From Nematostella vectensis (lineage: Eukaryota; Cnidaria; Anthozoa; Actiniaria; Edwardsiidae): a stretch of DNA of 64,000 nucleotides. Made by a program: the position numbers and the translations under genes. Below are positions 12,501-27,500 of this stretch, piece after piece. Location of the stretch: positions 746,001-810,000 of the forward strand of contig NC_064039.1 in NCBI RefSeq assembly GCF_932526225.1. The letters run 5' to 3'. How positions within the stretch are numbered: the stretch's first letter is position 1; every line of letters begins with the position of its first letter. Under the pieces are notes generated by a model. It ran no database searches. It had not been told where the DNA came from and saw only the letters and a program-made list of their open reading frames with translations.

Positions 12501-15500
12501 GTGTAATAATGGCAGTGGCTGCGATATTGTAGTGCCACACAGTAGCACAGCTTGTGTAATAATGGCAGTGGCTGCGATATTGTAGTGCCACATAGTAGCA
12601 CAGCTTGTGTAATAATGGCAGTGGCTGCGATATTGTAGTGCCACATAGTAGCACAGCTTGTGTAATAATGGCAGTGGCTGCGATATTGTAGTGCCACACA
12701 GTAGCACAGCTTGTGTAATAATGAAAGTGGCTGCGATATTGTAGTGCCACATAGTAGCACAGCTTGTGTAATAATGGCAGTGGCTGCGATATTGTAGTGC
12801 CACATAGTAGCACAGCTTGTGTAATAACGGCAGTGGCTGCGATATTGTAGTGCCACACAGTAGCACAGCTTGTGTAATAATGGCAGTGGCTGCGATATTG
12901 TAGTGCCACATAGTAGCACAGCTTGTGTAATAATGGCAGTGGCTGCGATATTATAGTGCCACACAGTAGCACAGCTTGTGTAATAATGGCAGTGGCTGCG
13001 ATATTGTAGTGCCACACAGTAGCACAGCTTGTGTAATAATGGCAGTGGCTGCGATATTGTAGTGCCACACAGTAGCACAGCTTGTGTAATAATGGCAGTG
13101 GCTGCAATATTGTAGTGCCACACAGTAGCACAGCTTGTGTAATAATGGCAGTGGCTGCGATATTGTAGTGCCACACAGTAGCACAGCTTGTGTAATATTG
13201 ACAGTGGCTGCGATATTGTAGTGCCACATAGTAGCACAGCTTGTGTAATAAATAATGGCAGTGGCTGCGATATTGTAGTGCCACACAGTAGCACAGCTTG
13301 TGTAATAATGGCAGTGGCTGCGATATTGTAGTGCCACATAGTAGCACAGCTTGTGTAATAATGGCAGTGGCTGCGATATTGTAGTGCCACACAGTAGCAC
13401 AGCTTGTGTAATAATGGCAGTGGCTGCAATATTGTAGTGCCACATAAAAGCACAGCTTGTGTAATAAATAATGGCAAAGGCTGCGATATTGTAGTGCCAC
13501 ACAGTAGCACAGCTTGTGTAATAATGGCAGTGGCTGCGATATTGTAGTGCCACACAGTAGCACAGCTTGTGTAATAATGAAAGTGGCTGCAATATTGTAG
13601 TGCCACACAGTAGCACAGCTTGTGTAATAATGGCAGTGGCTGCGATATTGTAGTGCCACACAGTAGCACAGCTTGTGTAATAATGACAGTGGCTGCGATA
13701 TTGTAGTGCCTCACAGTAGCACAGCTTGTGTAATAAATAATGGCAAAGGCTGCGATATTGTAGTGCCACACAGTAGCACAGCTTGTGTAATAATGGCAGT
13801 GGCTGCGATATTGTAGTGCCACACAGTAGCACAGCTTGTGTAATAATGGCAGTGGCTGCGATATTGTAGTGCCACATAGTAGCACAGCTTGTGTAATAAT
13901 GGCAGTGGCTGCAATATTTTAGTGCCACATAAAAGCACAGCTTGTGTAATAAATAATGGCAAAGGCTGCGATATTGCAGTGCCACACAGTAGCACAGCTT
14001 GTGTAATAATGGCAGTGGCTGCGATATTGTAGTGCCACACAGTAGCACAGCTTGTGTAATAATGGCAGTGGCTGCGATATTGTAGTGCCACACAGTAGCA
14101 CAGCTTGTGTAATAATGGCAGTGGCTGCGATATTGTAGTGCCACACAGTAGCACAGCTTGTGTAATAATGGCAGTGGCTGCGATATTGTAGTGCCACACA
14201 GTAGCACAGCTTGTGTAATAATGGCAGTGGCTGCGATATTGTAGTGCCACATAGTAGCACAGCTTGTGTAATAATGGCAGTGGCTGCGATATTGTAGTGC
14301 CACACAGTAGCACAGCTTGTGTAATAATGGCAGTGGCTGCGATATTGTAGTGCCACATAGTAGCACAGCTTGTGTAATAATGGCAGTGGCTGCGATATTG
14401 TAGTGCCACACAGTAGCACAGCTTGTGTAATAATGGCAGTGGCTGCGATATTGTAGTGCCACATAGTAGCACAGCTTGTGTAATAATGGCAGTGGCTGCG
14501 ATATTGTAGTGCCACACAGTAGCACAGCTTGTGTAATAATGGCAAAGGCTGCGATATTGTAGTGCCACATAGTAGCACAGCTTGTGTAATAATGGCAGTG
14601 GCTGCGATATTGTAGTGCCACATAGTAGCACAGCTTGTGTAATAATGGCAGTGGCTGCGATATTGTAGTGCCACACAGTAGCACAGCTTGTGTAATAATG
14701 GCAGTGGCTGCGATATTGTAGTGCCACACAGTAGCACAGCTTGTGTAATAATGAAAGTGGCTGCGATATTGTAGTGCCACATAGTAGCACAGCTTGTGTA
14801 ATAATGGCAGTGGCTGCGATATTGTAGTGCCACACAGTAGCACAGCTTGTGTAATAACGGCAGTGGCTGCGATATTGTAGTGCCACATAGTAGCACAGCT
14901 TGTGTAATAACGGCAGTGGCTGCGATATTGTAGTGCCACACAGTAGCACAGCTTGTGTAATAATGGCAGTGGCTGCGATATTGTAGTGCCACACAGTAGC
15001 ACAGCTTGTGTAATAATGGCAGTGGCTGCGATATTGTAGTGCCGCACAGTAGCACAGCTTGTGTAATAATGGCAGTGGCTGCGATATTGTAGTGCCACAT
15101 AGTAGCACAGCTTGTGTAATAATGGCAGTGGCTGCGATATTGTAGTGCCACACAGTAGCACAGCTTGTGTAATAATGGCAGTGGCTGCGATATTGTAGTG
15201 CCACACAGTAGCACAGCTTGTGTAATAATGGCAGTGGCTGCGATATTGTAGTGCCACATAGTAGCACAGCTTGTGTAATAATGGCAGTGGCTGCGATATT
15301 GTAGTGCCACATAGTAGCACAGCTTGTGTAATAATGGCAGTGGCTGCGATATTGTAGTGCCACACAGTAGCACAGCTTGTGTAATAATGAAAGTGGCTGC
15401 GATATTGTAGTGCCACATAGTAGCACAGCTTGTGTAATAATGGCAGTGGCTGCGATATTGTAGTGCCACATAGTAGCACAGCTTGTGTTATAATGGCAGT

Positions 15501-18500
15501 GGCTGCGATATTATAGTGCCACACAGTAGCACAGCTTGTGTAATAATGAAAGTGGCTGCGATATTGTAGTGCCACATAGTAGCACAGCTTGTGTAATAAT
15601 GGCAGTGGCTGCGATATTGTAGTGCCACATAGTAGCACAGCTTGTGTAATAATGGCAGTGGCTGCGATATTGTAGTGCCACACAGTAGCACAGCTTGTGT
15701 AATAATGAAAGTGGCTGCGATATTGTAGTGCCACATAGTAGCACAGCTTGTGTAATAATGGCAGTGGCTGCGATATTGTAGTGCCACATAGTAGCACAGC
15801 TTGTGTAATAACGGCAGTGGCTGCGATATTGTAGTGCCACACAGTAGCACAGCTTGTGTAATAATGGCAGTGGCTGCGATATTGTAGTGCCACATAGTAG
15901 CACAGCTTGTGTTATAATGGCAGTGGCTGCGATATTATAGTGCCACACAGTAGCACAGCTTGTGTAATAATGGCAGTGGCTGCGATATTGTAGTGCCACA
16001 CAGTAGCACAGCTTGTGTAATAATGGCAGTGGCTGCGATATTGTAGTGCCACACAGTAGCACAGCTTGTGTAATAATGGCAGTGGCTGCAATATTGTAGT
16101 GCCACACAGTAGCACAGCTTGTGTAATAATGGCAGTGGCTGCGATATTGTAGTGCCACACAGTAGCACAGCTTGTGTAATAATGGCAGTGGCTGCGATAT
16201 TGTAGTGCCACATAGTAGCACAGCTTGTGTAATAATGGCAGTGGCTGCGATATTGTAGTGCCACATAGTAGCACAGCTTGTGTAATAATGGCAGTGGCTG
16301 CGATATTGTAGTGCCACACAGTAGCACAGCTTGTGTAATAATGAAAGTGGCTGCGATATTGTAGTGCCACATAGTAGCACAGCTTGTGTAATAATGGCAG
16401 TGGCTGCGATATTGTAGTGCCACATAGTAGCACAGCTTGTGTAATAACGGCAGTGGCTGCGATATTGTAGTGCCACACAGTAGCACAGCTTGTGTAATAA
16501 TGGCAGTGGCTGCGATATTGTAGTGCCACATAGTAGCACAGCTTGTGTAATAATGGCAGTGGCTGCGATATTATAGTGCCACACAGTAGCACAGCTTGTG
16601 TAATAATGGCAGTGGCTGCGATATTGTAGTGCCACACAGTAGCACAGCTTGTGTAATAATGGCAGTGGCTGCGATATTGTAGTGCCACACAGTAGCACAG
16701 CTTGTGTAATAATGGCAGTGGCTGCAATATTGTAGTGCCACACAGTAGCACAGCTTGTGTAATAATGGCAGTGGCTGCGATATTGTAGTGCCACACAGTA
16801 GCACAGCTTGTGTAATATTGACAGTGGCTGCGATATTGTAGTGCCACATAGTAGCACAGCTTGTGTAATAATGGCAGTGGCTGCGATATTATAGTGCCAC
16901 ACAGTAGCACAGCTTGTGTAATAATGGCAGTGGCTGCGATATTGTAGTGCCACATAGTAGCACAGCTTGTGTAATAATGGCAGTGGCTGCGATATTGTAG
17001 TGCCACACAGTAGCACAGCTTGTGTAATAATGGCAGTGGCTGCGATATTGTAGTGCCACACAGTCGCACAGCTTGTGTAATAATGAAAGTGGCTGCGATA
17101 TTGTAGTGCCACACAGTAGCACAGCTTGTGTAATAAATAATGGCAAAGGCTGCGATATTGTAGTGCCACATAGTAGCACAGCTTGTGTAATAATGGCAAT
17201 GGCTGCGATATTGTAGTGCCACACAGTAGCACAGCTTGTGTAATAAATAATGGCAAAGGCTGCGATATTGTAGTGCCACATAGTAGCACAGCTTGTGTAA
17301 TAATGGCAGTGGCTGCGATATTGTAGTGCCACACAGTAGCACAGCTTGTGTAATAATGGCAAAGGCTGCGATATTGTAGTGCCACATAGTAGCACAGCTT
17401 GTGTAATAATGGCAGTGGCTGCGATATTGTAGTGCCACACAGTAGCACAGCTTGTGTAAATAATGGCAGTGGCTGCGATATTGTAGTGCCACATAGTAGC
17501 ACAGCTTGTGTAATAATGGCAGTGGCTGCGATATTGTAGTGCCACACAGTAGCACAGCTTGTGTAATAAATAATGGCAAAGGCTGCAATATTGTAGTGCC
17601 ACACAGTAGCACAGCTTGTGTAATAGTGAAAGTGGCTGCGATATTGTAGTGCCACATAGTAGCACAGCTTGTGTAATAATGACAGTGGCTGCGATATTGT
17701 AGTGCCTCACAGTAGCACAGCTTGTGTAATAATGGCAGTGGCTGCGATATTTTAGTGCCACACAGTAGCACAGCTTGTGTAATAATGGCAGTGGCTGCGA
17801 TATTGTAGTGCCACATAGTAGCACAGCTTGTGTAATAATGGCAGTGGCTGCGATATTGTAGTGCCACATAGTAGCACAGCTTGTGTAATAATGGCAGTGG
17901 CTGCGATATTGTAGTGCCACATAGTAGCACAGCTTGTGTAATAATGGCAGTGGCTGCGATATTGTAGTGCCACATAGTAGCACAGCTTGTGTAATAATGG
18001 CAGTGGCTGCGATATTGTAGTGCCACATAGTAGCACAGCTTGTGTAATAATGGCAGTGGCTGCGATATTGTAGTGCCACATAGTAGCACAGCTTGTGTAA
18101 TAATGGCAGTGGCTGCGATATTGTAGTGCCACATAGTAGCACAGCTTGTGTAATAATGGCAGTGGCTGCGATATTGTAGTGCCACATAGTAGCACAGCTT
18201 GTGTAATAATGGCAGTGGCTGCGATATTGTAGTGCCACACAGTAGCACAGCTTGTGTAATAACGGCAGTGGCTGCGATATTGTAGTGCCACACAGTAGCA
18301 CAGCTTGTGTAATAATGGCAGTGGCTGCGATATTGTAGTGCCACACAGTAGCACAGCTTGTGTAATAATGGCAGTGGCTGCGATATTGTAGTGCCACACA
18401 GTAGCACAGCTTGTGTAATAATGGCAAAGGCTGCGATATTGTAGTGCCACACAGTAGCACAGCTTGTGTAATATTGACAGTGGCTGCGATATTGTAGTGC

Positions 18501-21500
18501 CACATAGTAGCACAGCTTGTGTAATAATGGCAGTGGCTGCGATATTATAGTGCCACACAGTAGCACAGCTTGTGTAATAATGGCAGTGGCTGCGATATTG
18601 TAGTGCCACATAGTAGCACAGCTTGTGTAATAATGGCAGTGGCTGCGATATTGTAGTGCCACACAGTAGCACAGCTTGTGTAATAATGAAAGTGGCTGCG
18701 ATATTGTAGTGCCACACAGTCGCACAGCTTGTGTAATAATGAAAGTGGCTGCGATATTGTAGTGCCACACAGTAGCACAGCTTGTGTAATAAATAATGGC
18801 AAAGGCTGCGATATTGTAGTGCCACATAGTAGCACAGCTTGTGTAATAATGGCAATGGCTGCGATATTGTAGTGCCACACAGTAGCACAGCTTGTGTAAT
18901 AATGGCAGTGGCTGCGATATTGTAGTGCCACACAGTAGCACAGCTTGTGTAATAATGGCAGTGGCTGCGATATTGTAGTGCCGCACAGTAGCACAGCTTG
19001 TGTAATAATGGCAAAGGCTGCGATATTGTAGTGCCACATAGTAGCACAGCTTGTGTAATAATGGCAGTGGCTGCGATATTGTAGTGCCACACAGTAGCAC
19101 AGCTTGTGTAATAATGGCAGTGGCTGCGATATTGTAGTGCCACACAGTAGCACAGCTTGTGTAATAATGGCAGTGGCTGCGATATTGTAGTGCCACATAG
19201 TAGCACAGCTTGTGTAATAATGGCAGTGGCTGCGATATTGTAGTGCCACATAGTAGCACAGCTTGTGTAATAATGGCAGTGGCTGCGATATTGTAGTGCC
19301 ACACAGTAGCACAGCTTGTGTAATAATGAAAGTGGCTGCGATATTGTAGTGCCACATAGTAGCACAGCTTGTGTAATAATGGCAGTGGCTGCGATATTGT
19401 AGTGCCACATAGTAGCACAGCTTGTGTAGTAACGGCAGTGGCTGCGATATTGTAGTGCCACATAGTAGCACAGCTTGTGTAATAATGGCAGTGGCTGCGA
19501 TATTGTAGTGCCACACAGTAGCACAGCTTGTGTAATAATGGCAGTGGCTGCGATATTGTAGTGCCACACAGTAGCACAGCTTGTGTAATAATGGCAGTGG
19601 CTGCGATATTGTAGTGCCACATAGTAGCACAGCTTGTGTAATAATGGCAGTGGCTGCGATATTGTAGTGCCACATAGTAGCACAGCTTGTGTAATAATGG
19701 CAGTGGCTGCGATATTGTAGTGCCACACAGTAGCACAGCTTGTGTAATAATGAAAGTGGCTGCGATATTGTAGTGCCACATAGTAGCACAGCTTGTGTAA
19801 TAATGGCAGTGGCTGCGATATTGTAGTGCCACATAGTAGCACAGCTTGTGTAGTAACGGCAGTGGCTGCGATATTGTAGTGCCACACAGTAGCACAGCTT
19901 GTGTAATAATGGCAGTGGCTGCGATATTGTAGTGCCACATAGTAGCACAGCTTGTGTTATAATGGCAGTGGCTGCGATATTATAGTGCCACACAGTAGCA
20001 CAGCTTGTGTAATAATGGCAGTGGCTGCGATATTGTAGTGCCACACAGTAGCACAGCTTGTGTAATAATGGCAGTGGCTGCGATATTGTAGTGCCACACA
20101 GTAGCACAGCTTGTGTAATAATGGCAGTGGCTGCAATATTGTAGTGCCACACAGTAGCACAGCTTGTGTAATAATGGCAGTGGCTGCGATGTTGTAGTGC
20201 CACACAGTAGCACAGCTTGTGTAATATTGACAGTGGCTGCGATATTGTAGTGCCACATAGTAGCACAGCTTGTGTAATAATGGCAGTGGCTGCGATATTA
20301 TAGTGCCACACAGTAGCACAGCTTGTGTAATAATGGCAGTGGCTGCGATATTGTAGTGCCACATAGTAGCACAGCTTGTGTAATAATGGCAGTGGCTGCG
20401 ATATTGTAGTGCCACATAGTAGCACAGCTTGTGTAATAATGGCAGTGGCTGCGATATTGTAGTGCCACACAGTAGCACAGCTTGTGTAATAATGAAAGTG
20501 GCTGCGATATTGTAGTGCCACATAGTAGCACAGCTTGTGTAATAATGGCAGTGGCTGCGATATTGTAGTGCCACATAGTAGCACAGCTTGTGTAATAATG
20601 GCAGTGGCTGCGATATTGTAGTGCCACACAGTAGCACAGCTTGTGTAATAATGAAAGTGGCTGCGATATTGTAGTGCCACATAGTAGCACAGCTTGTGTA
20701 ATAATGGCAGTGGCTGCGATATTGTAGTGCCACATAGTAGCACAGCTTGTGTAATAACGGCAGTGGCTGCGATATTGTAGTGCCACACAGTAGCACAGCT
20801 TGTGTAATAATGGCAGTGGCTGCGATATTGTAGTGCCACATAGTAGCACAGCTTGTGTTATAATGGCAGTGGCTGCGATATTATAGTGCCACACAGTAGC
20901 ACAGCTTGTGTAATAATGGCAGTGGCTGCGATATTGTAGTGCCACACAGTAGCACAGCTTGTGTAATAATGGCAGTGGCTGCGATATTGTAGTGCCACAC
21001 AGTAGCACAGCTTGTGTAATAATGGCAGTGGCTGCAATATTGTAGTGCCACACAGTAGCACAGCTTGTGTAATAATGGCAGTGGCTGCGATATTGTAGTG
21101 CCACACAGTAGCACAGCTTGTGTAATAATGGCAGTGGCTGCGATATTGTAGTGCCACACAGTAGCACAGCTTGTGTAATATTGACAGTGGCTGCGATATT
21201 GTAGTGCCACATAGTAGCACAGCTTGTGTAATAATGGCAGTGGCTGCGATATTGTAGTGCCACACAGTAGCACAGCTTGTGTAATAATGGCAGTGGCTGC
21301 GATATTGTAGTGCCACATAGTAGCACAGCTTGTGTAATAATGGCAGTGGCTGCGATATTGTAGTGCCACATAGTAGCACAGCTTGTGTAATAATGGCAGT
21401 GGCTGCGATATTGTAGTGCCACACAGTAGCACAGCTTGTGTAATAATGAAAGTGGCTGCGATATTGTAGTGCCACATAGTAGCACAGCTTGTGTAATAAT

Positions 21501-24500
21501 GGCAGTGGCTGCGATATTGTAGTGCCACATAGTAGCACAGCTTGTGTAATAACGGCAGTGGCTGCGATATTGTAGTGCCACACAGTAGCACAGCTTGTGT
21601 AATAATGGCAGTGGCTGCGATATTGTAGTGCCACATAGTAGCACAGCTTGTGTAATAATGGCAGTGGCTGCGATATTATAGTGCCACACAGTAGCACAGC
21701 TTGTGTAATAATGGCAGTGGCTGCGATATTGTAGTGCCACACAGTAGCACAGCTTGTGTAATAATGGCAGTGGCTGCGATATTGTAGTGCCACACAGTAG
21801 CACAGCTTGTGTAATAATGGCAGTGGCTGCAATATTGTAGTGCCACACAGTAGCACAGCTTGTGTAATAATGGCAGTGGCTGCGATATTGTAGTGCCACA
21901 CAGTAGCACAGCTTGTGTAATATTGACAGTGGCTGCGATATTGTAGTGCCACATAGTAGCACAGCTTGTGTAATAATGGCAGTGGCTGCGATATTATAGT
22001 GCCACACAGTAGCACAGCTTGTGTAATAATGGCAGTGGCTGCGATATTGTAGTGCCACATAGTAGCACAGCTTGTGTAATAATGGCAGTGGCTGCGATAT
22101 TGTAGTGCCACACAGTAGCACAGCTTGTGTAATAATGGCAGTGGCTGCGATATTGTAGTGCCACACAGTCGCACAGCTTGTGTAATAATGAAAGTGGCTG
22201 CGATATTGTAGTGCCACACAGTAGCACAGCTTGTGTAATAAATAATGGCAAAGGCTGCGATATTGTAGTGCCACATAGTAGCACAGCTTGTGTAATAATG
22301 GCAATGGCTGCGATATTGTAGTGCCACACAGTAGCACAGCTTGTGTAATAAATAATGGCAAAGGCTGCGATATTGTAGTGCCACATAGTAGCACAGCTTG
22401 TGTAATAATGGCAGTGGCTGCGATATTGTAGTGCCACACAGTAGCACAGCTTGTGTAATAATGGCAAAGGCTGCGATATTGTAGTGCCACATAGTAGCAC
22501 AGCTTGTGTAATAATGGCAGTGGCTGCGATATTGTAGTGCCACACAGTAGCACAGCTTGTGTAAATAATGGCAGTGGCTGCGATATTGTAGTGCCACATA
22601 GTAGCACAGCTTGTGTAATAATGGCAGTGGCTGCGATATTGTAGTGCCACACAGTAGCACAGCTTGTGTAATAAATAATGGCAAAGGCTGCAATATTGTA
22701 GTGCCACACAGTAGCACAGCTTGTGTAATAGTGAAAGTGGCTGCGATATTGTAGTGCCACATAGTAGCACAGCTTGTGTAATAATGACAGTGGCTGCGAT
22801 ATTGTAGTGCCTCACAGTAGCACAGCTTGTGTAATAATGGCAGTGGCTGCGATATTTTAGTGCCACACAGTAGCACAGCTTGTGTAATAATGGCAGTGGC
22901 TGCGATATTGTAGTGCCACATAGTAGCACAGCTTGTGTAATAATGGCAGTGGCTGCGATATTGTAGTGCCACATAGTAGCACAGCTTGTGTAATAATGGC
23001 AGTGGCTGCGATATTGTAGTGCCACATAGTAGCACAGCTTGTGTAATAATGGCAGTGGCTGCGATATTGTAGTGCCACATAGTAGCACAGCTTGTGTAAT
23101 AATGGCAGTGGCTGCGATATTGTAGTGCCACATAGTAGCACAGCTTGTGTAATAATGGCAGTGGCTGCGATATTGTAGTGCCACATAGTAGCACAGCTTG
23201 TGTAATAATGGCAGTGGCTGCGATATTGTAGTGCCACATAGTAGCACAGCTTGTGTAATAATGGCAGTGGCTGCGATATTGTAGTGCCACATAGTAGCAC
23301 AGCTTGTGTAATAATGGCAGTGGCTGCGATATTGTAGTGCCACACAGTAGCACAGCTTGTGTAATAACGGCAGTGGCTGCGATATTGTAGTGCCACACAG
23401 TAGCACAGCTTGTGTAATAATGGCAGTGGCTGCGATATTGTAGTGCCACACAGTAGCACAGCTTGTGTAATAATGGCAGTGGCTGCGATATTGTAGTGCC
23501 ACACAGTAGCACAGCTTGTGTAATAATGGCAAAGGCTGCGATATTGTAGTGCCTCACAGTAGCACAGCTTGTGTAATAAATAATGGCAAAGGCTGCGATA
23601 TTGTAGTGCCACATAGTAGCACAGCTTGTGTAATAATGGCAGTGGCTGCGATATTGTAGTGCCACACAGTAGCACAGCTTGTGTAATAATGGCAGTGGCT
23701 GCGATATTGTAGTGCCACACAGTAGCACAGCTTGTGTAATAATGGCAAAGGCTGCGATATTGTAGTGCCACATAGTAGCACAGCTTGTGTAATAATGGCA
23801 GTGGCTGCGATATTGTAGTGCCACATAGTAGCACAGCTTGTGTAATAATGGCAGTGGCTGCGATGTTGTAGTGCCACATAGTAGCACAGCTTGTGTAATA
23901 ATGGCAGTGGCTGCGATATTGTAGTGCCACATAGTAGCACAGCTAGTGTAATAATGGCAGTGGCTGCGATATTGTAGTGCCACATAGTAGCACAGCTTGT
24001 GTAATAACGGCAGTGGCTGCGATATTGTAGTGCCACATAGTAGCACAGCTTGTGTAATAATGGCAGTGGCTGCGATATTGTAGTGCCACACAGTAGCACA
24101 GCTTGTGTAATAATGGCAGTGGCTGCGATATTGTAGTGCCACATAGTAGCACAGCTTGTGTAATAACGGCAGTGGCTGCGATATTGTAGTGCCACACAGT
24201 AGCACAGCTTGTGTAATAATGGCAGTGGCTGCGATATTGTAGTGCCACATAGTAGCACAGCTTGTGTAATAATGGCAGTGGCTGCGATATTATAGTGCCA
24301 CACAGTAGCACAGCTTGTGTAATAATGGCAAATGCTGCGATATTGTAGTGCCACACAGTAGCACAGCTTGTGTAATAAATAATGGCAAAGGCTGCGATAT
24401 TGTAGTGCCTCACAGTAGCACAGCTTGTGTAATAATGGCAGTGGCTGCGATATTGTAGTGCCACACAGTAGCACAGCTTGTGTAATAATGGCAGTGGCTG

Positions 24501-27500
24501 CGATATTGTAGTGCCACACAGTAGCACAGCTTGTGTAATAATGGCAGTCGCTGCGATATTGTAGTGCCACATAGTAGCACAGCTTGTGTAATAATGGCAA
24601 AGGCTGCGATATTGTAGTGCCACATAGTAGCACAGCTTGTGTAATAATGGCAGTGGCTGCGATATTATAGTGCCACACAGTAGCACAGCTTGTGTAATAA
24701 TGGCAAATGCTGCGATATTGTAGTGCCACACAGTAGCACAGCTTGTGTAATAAATAATGGCAAAGGCTGCGATATTGTAGTGCCACATAGTAGCACAGCT
24801 TGTGTAATAATGGCAAAGGCTGCGATATTGTAGTGCCACATAGTAGCACAGCTTGTGTAATAATGGCAGTGGCTGCGATATTATAGTGCCACACAGTAGC
24901 ACAGCTTGTGTAATAATGGCAAATGCTGCGATATTGTAGTGCCACACAGTAGCACAGCTTGTGTAATAAATAATGGCAAAGGCTGCGATATTGTAGTGCC
25001 TCACAGTAGCACAGCTTGTGTAATAATGGCAGTGGCTGCGATATTGTAGTGCCACACAGTAGCACAGCTTGTGTAATAATGGCAGTGGCTGCGATATTGT
25101 AGTGCCACACAGTAGCACAGCTTGTGTAATAATGGCAGTCGCTGCGATATTGTAGTGCCACATAGTAGCACAGCTTGTGTAATAATGGCAAAGGCTGCGA
25201 TATTGTAGTGCCACATAGTAGCACAGCTTGTGTAATAATGGCAGTCGCTGCGATATTGTAGTGCCACATAGTAGCACAGCTTGTGTAATAATGGCAAAGG
25301 CTGCGATATTGTAGTGCCACATAGTAGCACAGCTTGTGTAATAATGGCAGTGGCTGCGATATTGTAGTGCCACATAGTAGCACAGCTTGTGTAATAATGG
25401 CAGTGGCTGCGATATTGTAGTGCCACATAGTAGCACAGCTTGTGTAATAATAGCAAAGGCTGCGATATTGTAGTGCCTCACAGTAGCACAGCTTGTGTAA
25501 TAATGGCAGTGACTGCGATATTGTAGTGCCACATAGTAGCACAGCTTGTGTAATAATGGCAAAGGCTGCGATATTGTAGTGCCACACAGTAGCACAGCTT
25601 GTGTAATAATGGCAGTGGCTGCGATATTGTAGTGCCACACAGTAGCACAGCTTGTGTAATAATGGCAGTGGCTGCGATATTGTAGTGCCACACAGTAGCA
25701 CAGCTTGTATAATAAATAATGGCAAAGGCTGCGATATTGTAGTGCCACACAGTAGCACAGCTTGTATAATAAATAATGGCAAAGGCTGCGATATTGTAGT
25801 GCCACACAGTAGCACAGCTTGTGTTATAAATAATGGCAAAGGCTGCGATATTGTAGTGCCTCACAGTAGCACAGCTTGTGTAATAAATAATGGCAAAGGC
25901 TGCGATATTGTAGTGCCTTACAGTAGCACAGCTTGTGTAATAATGGCAGTGGCTGCGATGTTGTAGTGCCACACAGTAGCACAGCTTGTGTAATAAATAA
26001 TGGCAAAGGCTGCGATATTGTAGTGCCTCACAGTAGCACAGCTTGTGTAATAACGGCAGTGGCTGCGATATTGTAGTGCCACATAGTAGCTGTAGCTTTT
26101 TGATACATCAGTGGTGGGAATTGTAACAGCTTGCAGTTGTATGTCATGCATTCCTAGTTCACTGGTTGAGTAAGCTCTTTAGTGCAATAAGTGATGTGGC
26201 CATGATTTTGTAGTAGTTCCTTGTCACAACATGGCAAGACGATATCTTGGTAATTTCTGATTCTGTTGATCTTGGTACATGATGTTGCTGAGTATAATTT
26301 TTCTTTTTGAACTGCACTGTTTTTGCCCTCCCCCTTTCACGCCCAAGTTTTTTTGACTGACGCACACAAAATGACACCAGGTCTTCAGTTTTTATAGATT
26401 TTCTCTTTTTCCTTAGAATTTCATGGGCTGACATAGTAAGAACAAATATTGCCCACATAATTATCGATCGGAATAAAGTACTGGTTTTCCAAACATTGTA
26501 TTGCAACAATTTTTATAAGAAGGCAAAGACAAACTTTTTTTAATTTAGCGCAATTTAACCGCGTGCTCGTCATTTGTTAGTTCCAGTTTATGCATGTTTT
26601 CAGATAAACTACATCAAATTAACTTCAAAGATTCAGAGTTAACTCTTCAGGAAAGCATATCCAAGTATTATACATAGCTATTTTTCAGGTTTAAGCGAGC
26701 TGGTTGTGATAGTCATGTCAGCACCGTTTCTACACAATACAGCATCAACATGGCGGCAATAAAAGCAGGCTTGCATGGTCATTTCATTTCTAAATTTTAG
26801 CGGCTTTATTTTATGGATTGAACAAATCTCAACTGTCCATTTTTGCTCATGATTGTCTAATTGATTGACAATTGGCCATAATCTGTGAATAAATCAAGTA
26901 TAGCACAACAACACGAGGATTTGAGAACATCATCGAGCGAAACGAGTGGTGACTATTGAACAAATTCAAGATGGTATTGTGAAGAATTTTCTGCATTGTT
27001 GTTCAGATGCGGCCAAAATAGGCTTGCAAGAAAGTATTATTTGCTGCTATTGGTTTTGCAATGTCCAACTGGACAAGAAACAAGTCTTTTCACTCAAATA
27101 TTTGCGAATTGTTGGCAATAGTCCGATGCCATGAGTACTTACAAAAATACCGAGATGGTGGCTGAATTTATTCGCCGCTAGTAGTAGTAGCTTTTATTTT
27201 ACAACGCTATAACCCTGACAACAATAGCTGGTTTTCACAAGGGGCGTTGGCTATCTACTTTTATACATGATACAATGTTTACAATAATTTTACTAATTGT
27301 ATATTAATATATAGAGATATTTAATTTCTTTTTGTTAAAAAAAAATAAATTCTTAAAATTGGTTTTTGTGAGAGGCTAATTTTGTTACAAAGGCATTAAA
27401 TGTATCACATTCTCTTGTTTCAGGGGATAAGCTGTTCCAAAGTTTTGCTCCGCTATATAAAAAAGATTTTTTCATGTTTTCAGTTTTAGGAAGGGGTAGT

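Noticed and set aside
7175-25972. Many very long minus-strand ORFs (up to 1342 codons) as a repeat-protein gene
   Set aside because: They follow from a stop-free 53-bp unit, exist equally in three frames, have no start context or unique domain, and lie antisense in an intron.
7254-26088. CRISPR array
   Set aside because: Units are contiguous with no unique spacers, and the genome is eukaryotic. The same holds for the 47-, 78- and 32-bp arrays.
26159-26509. 116-codon basic ORF
   Set aside because: No family resemblance, splice support or codon pattern that sets it apart from chance.
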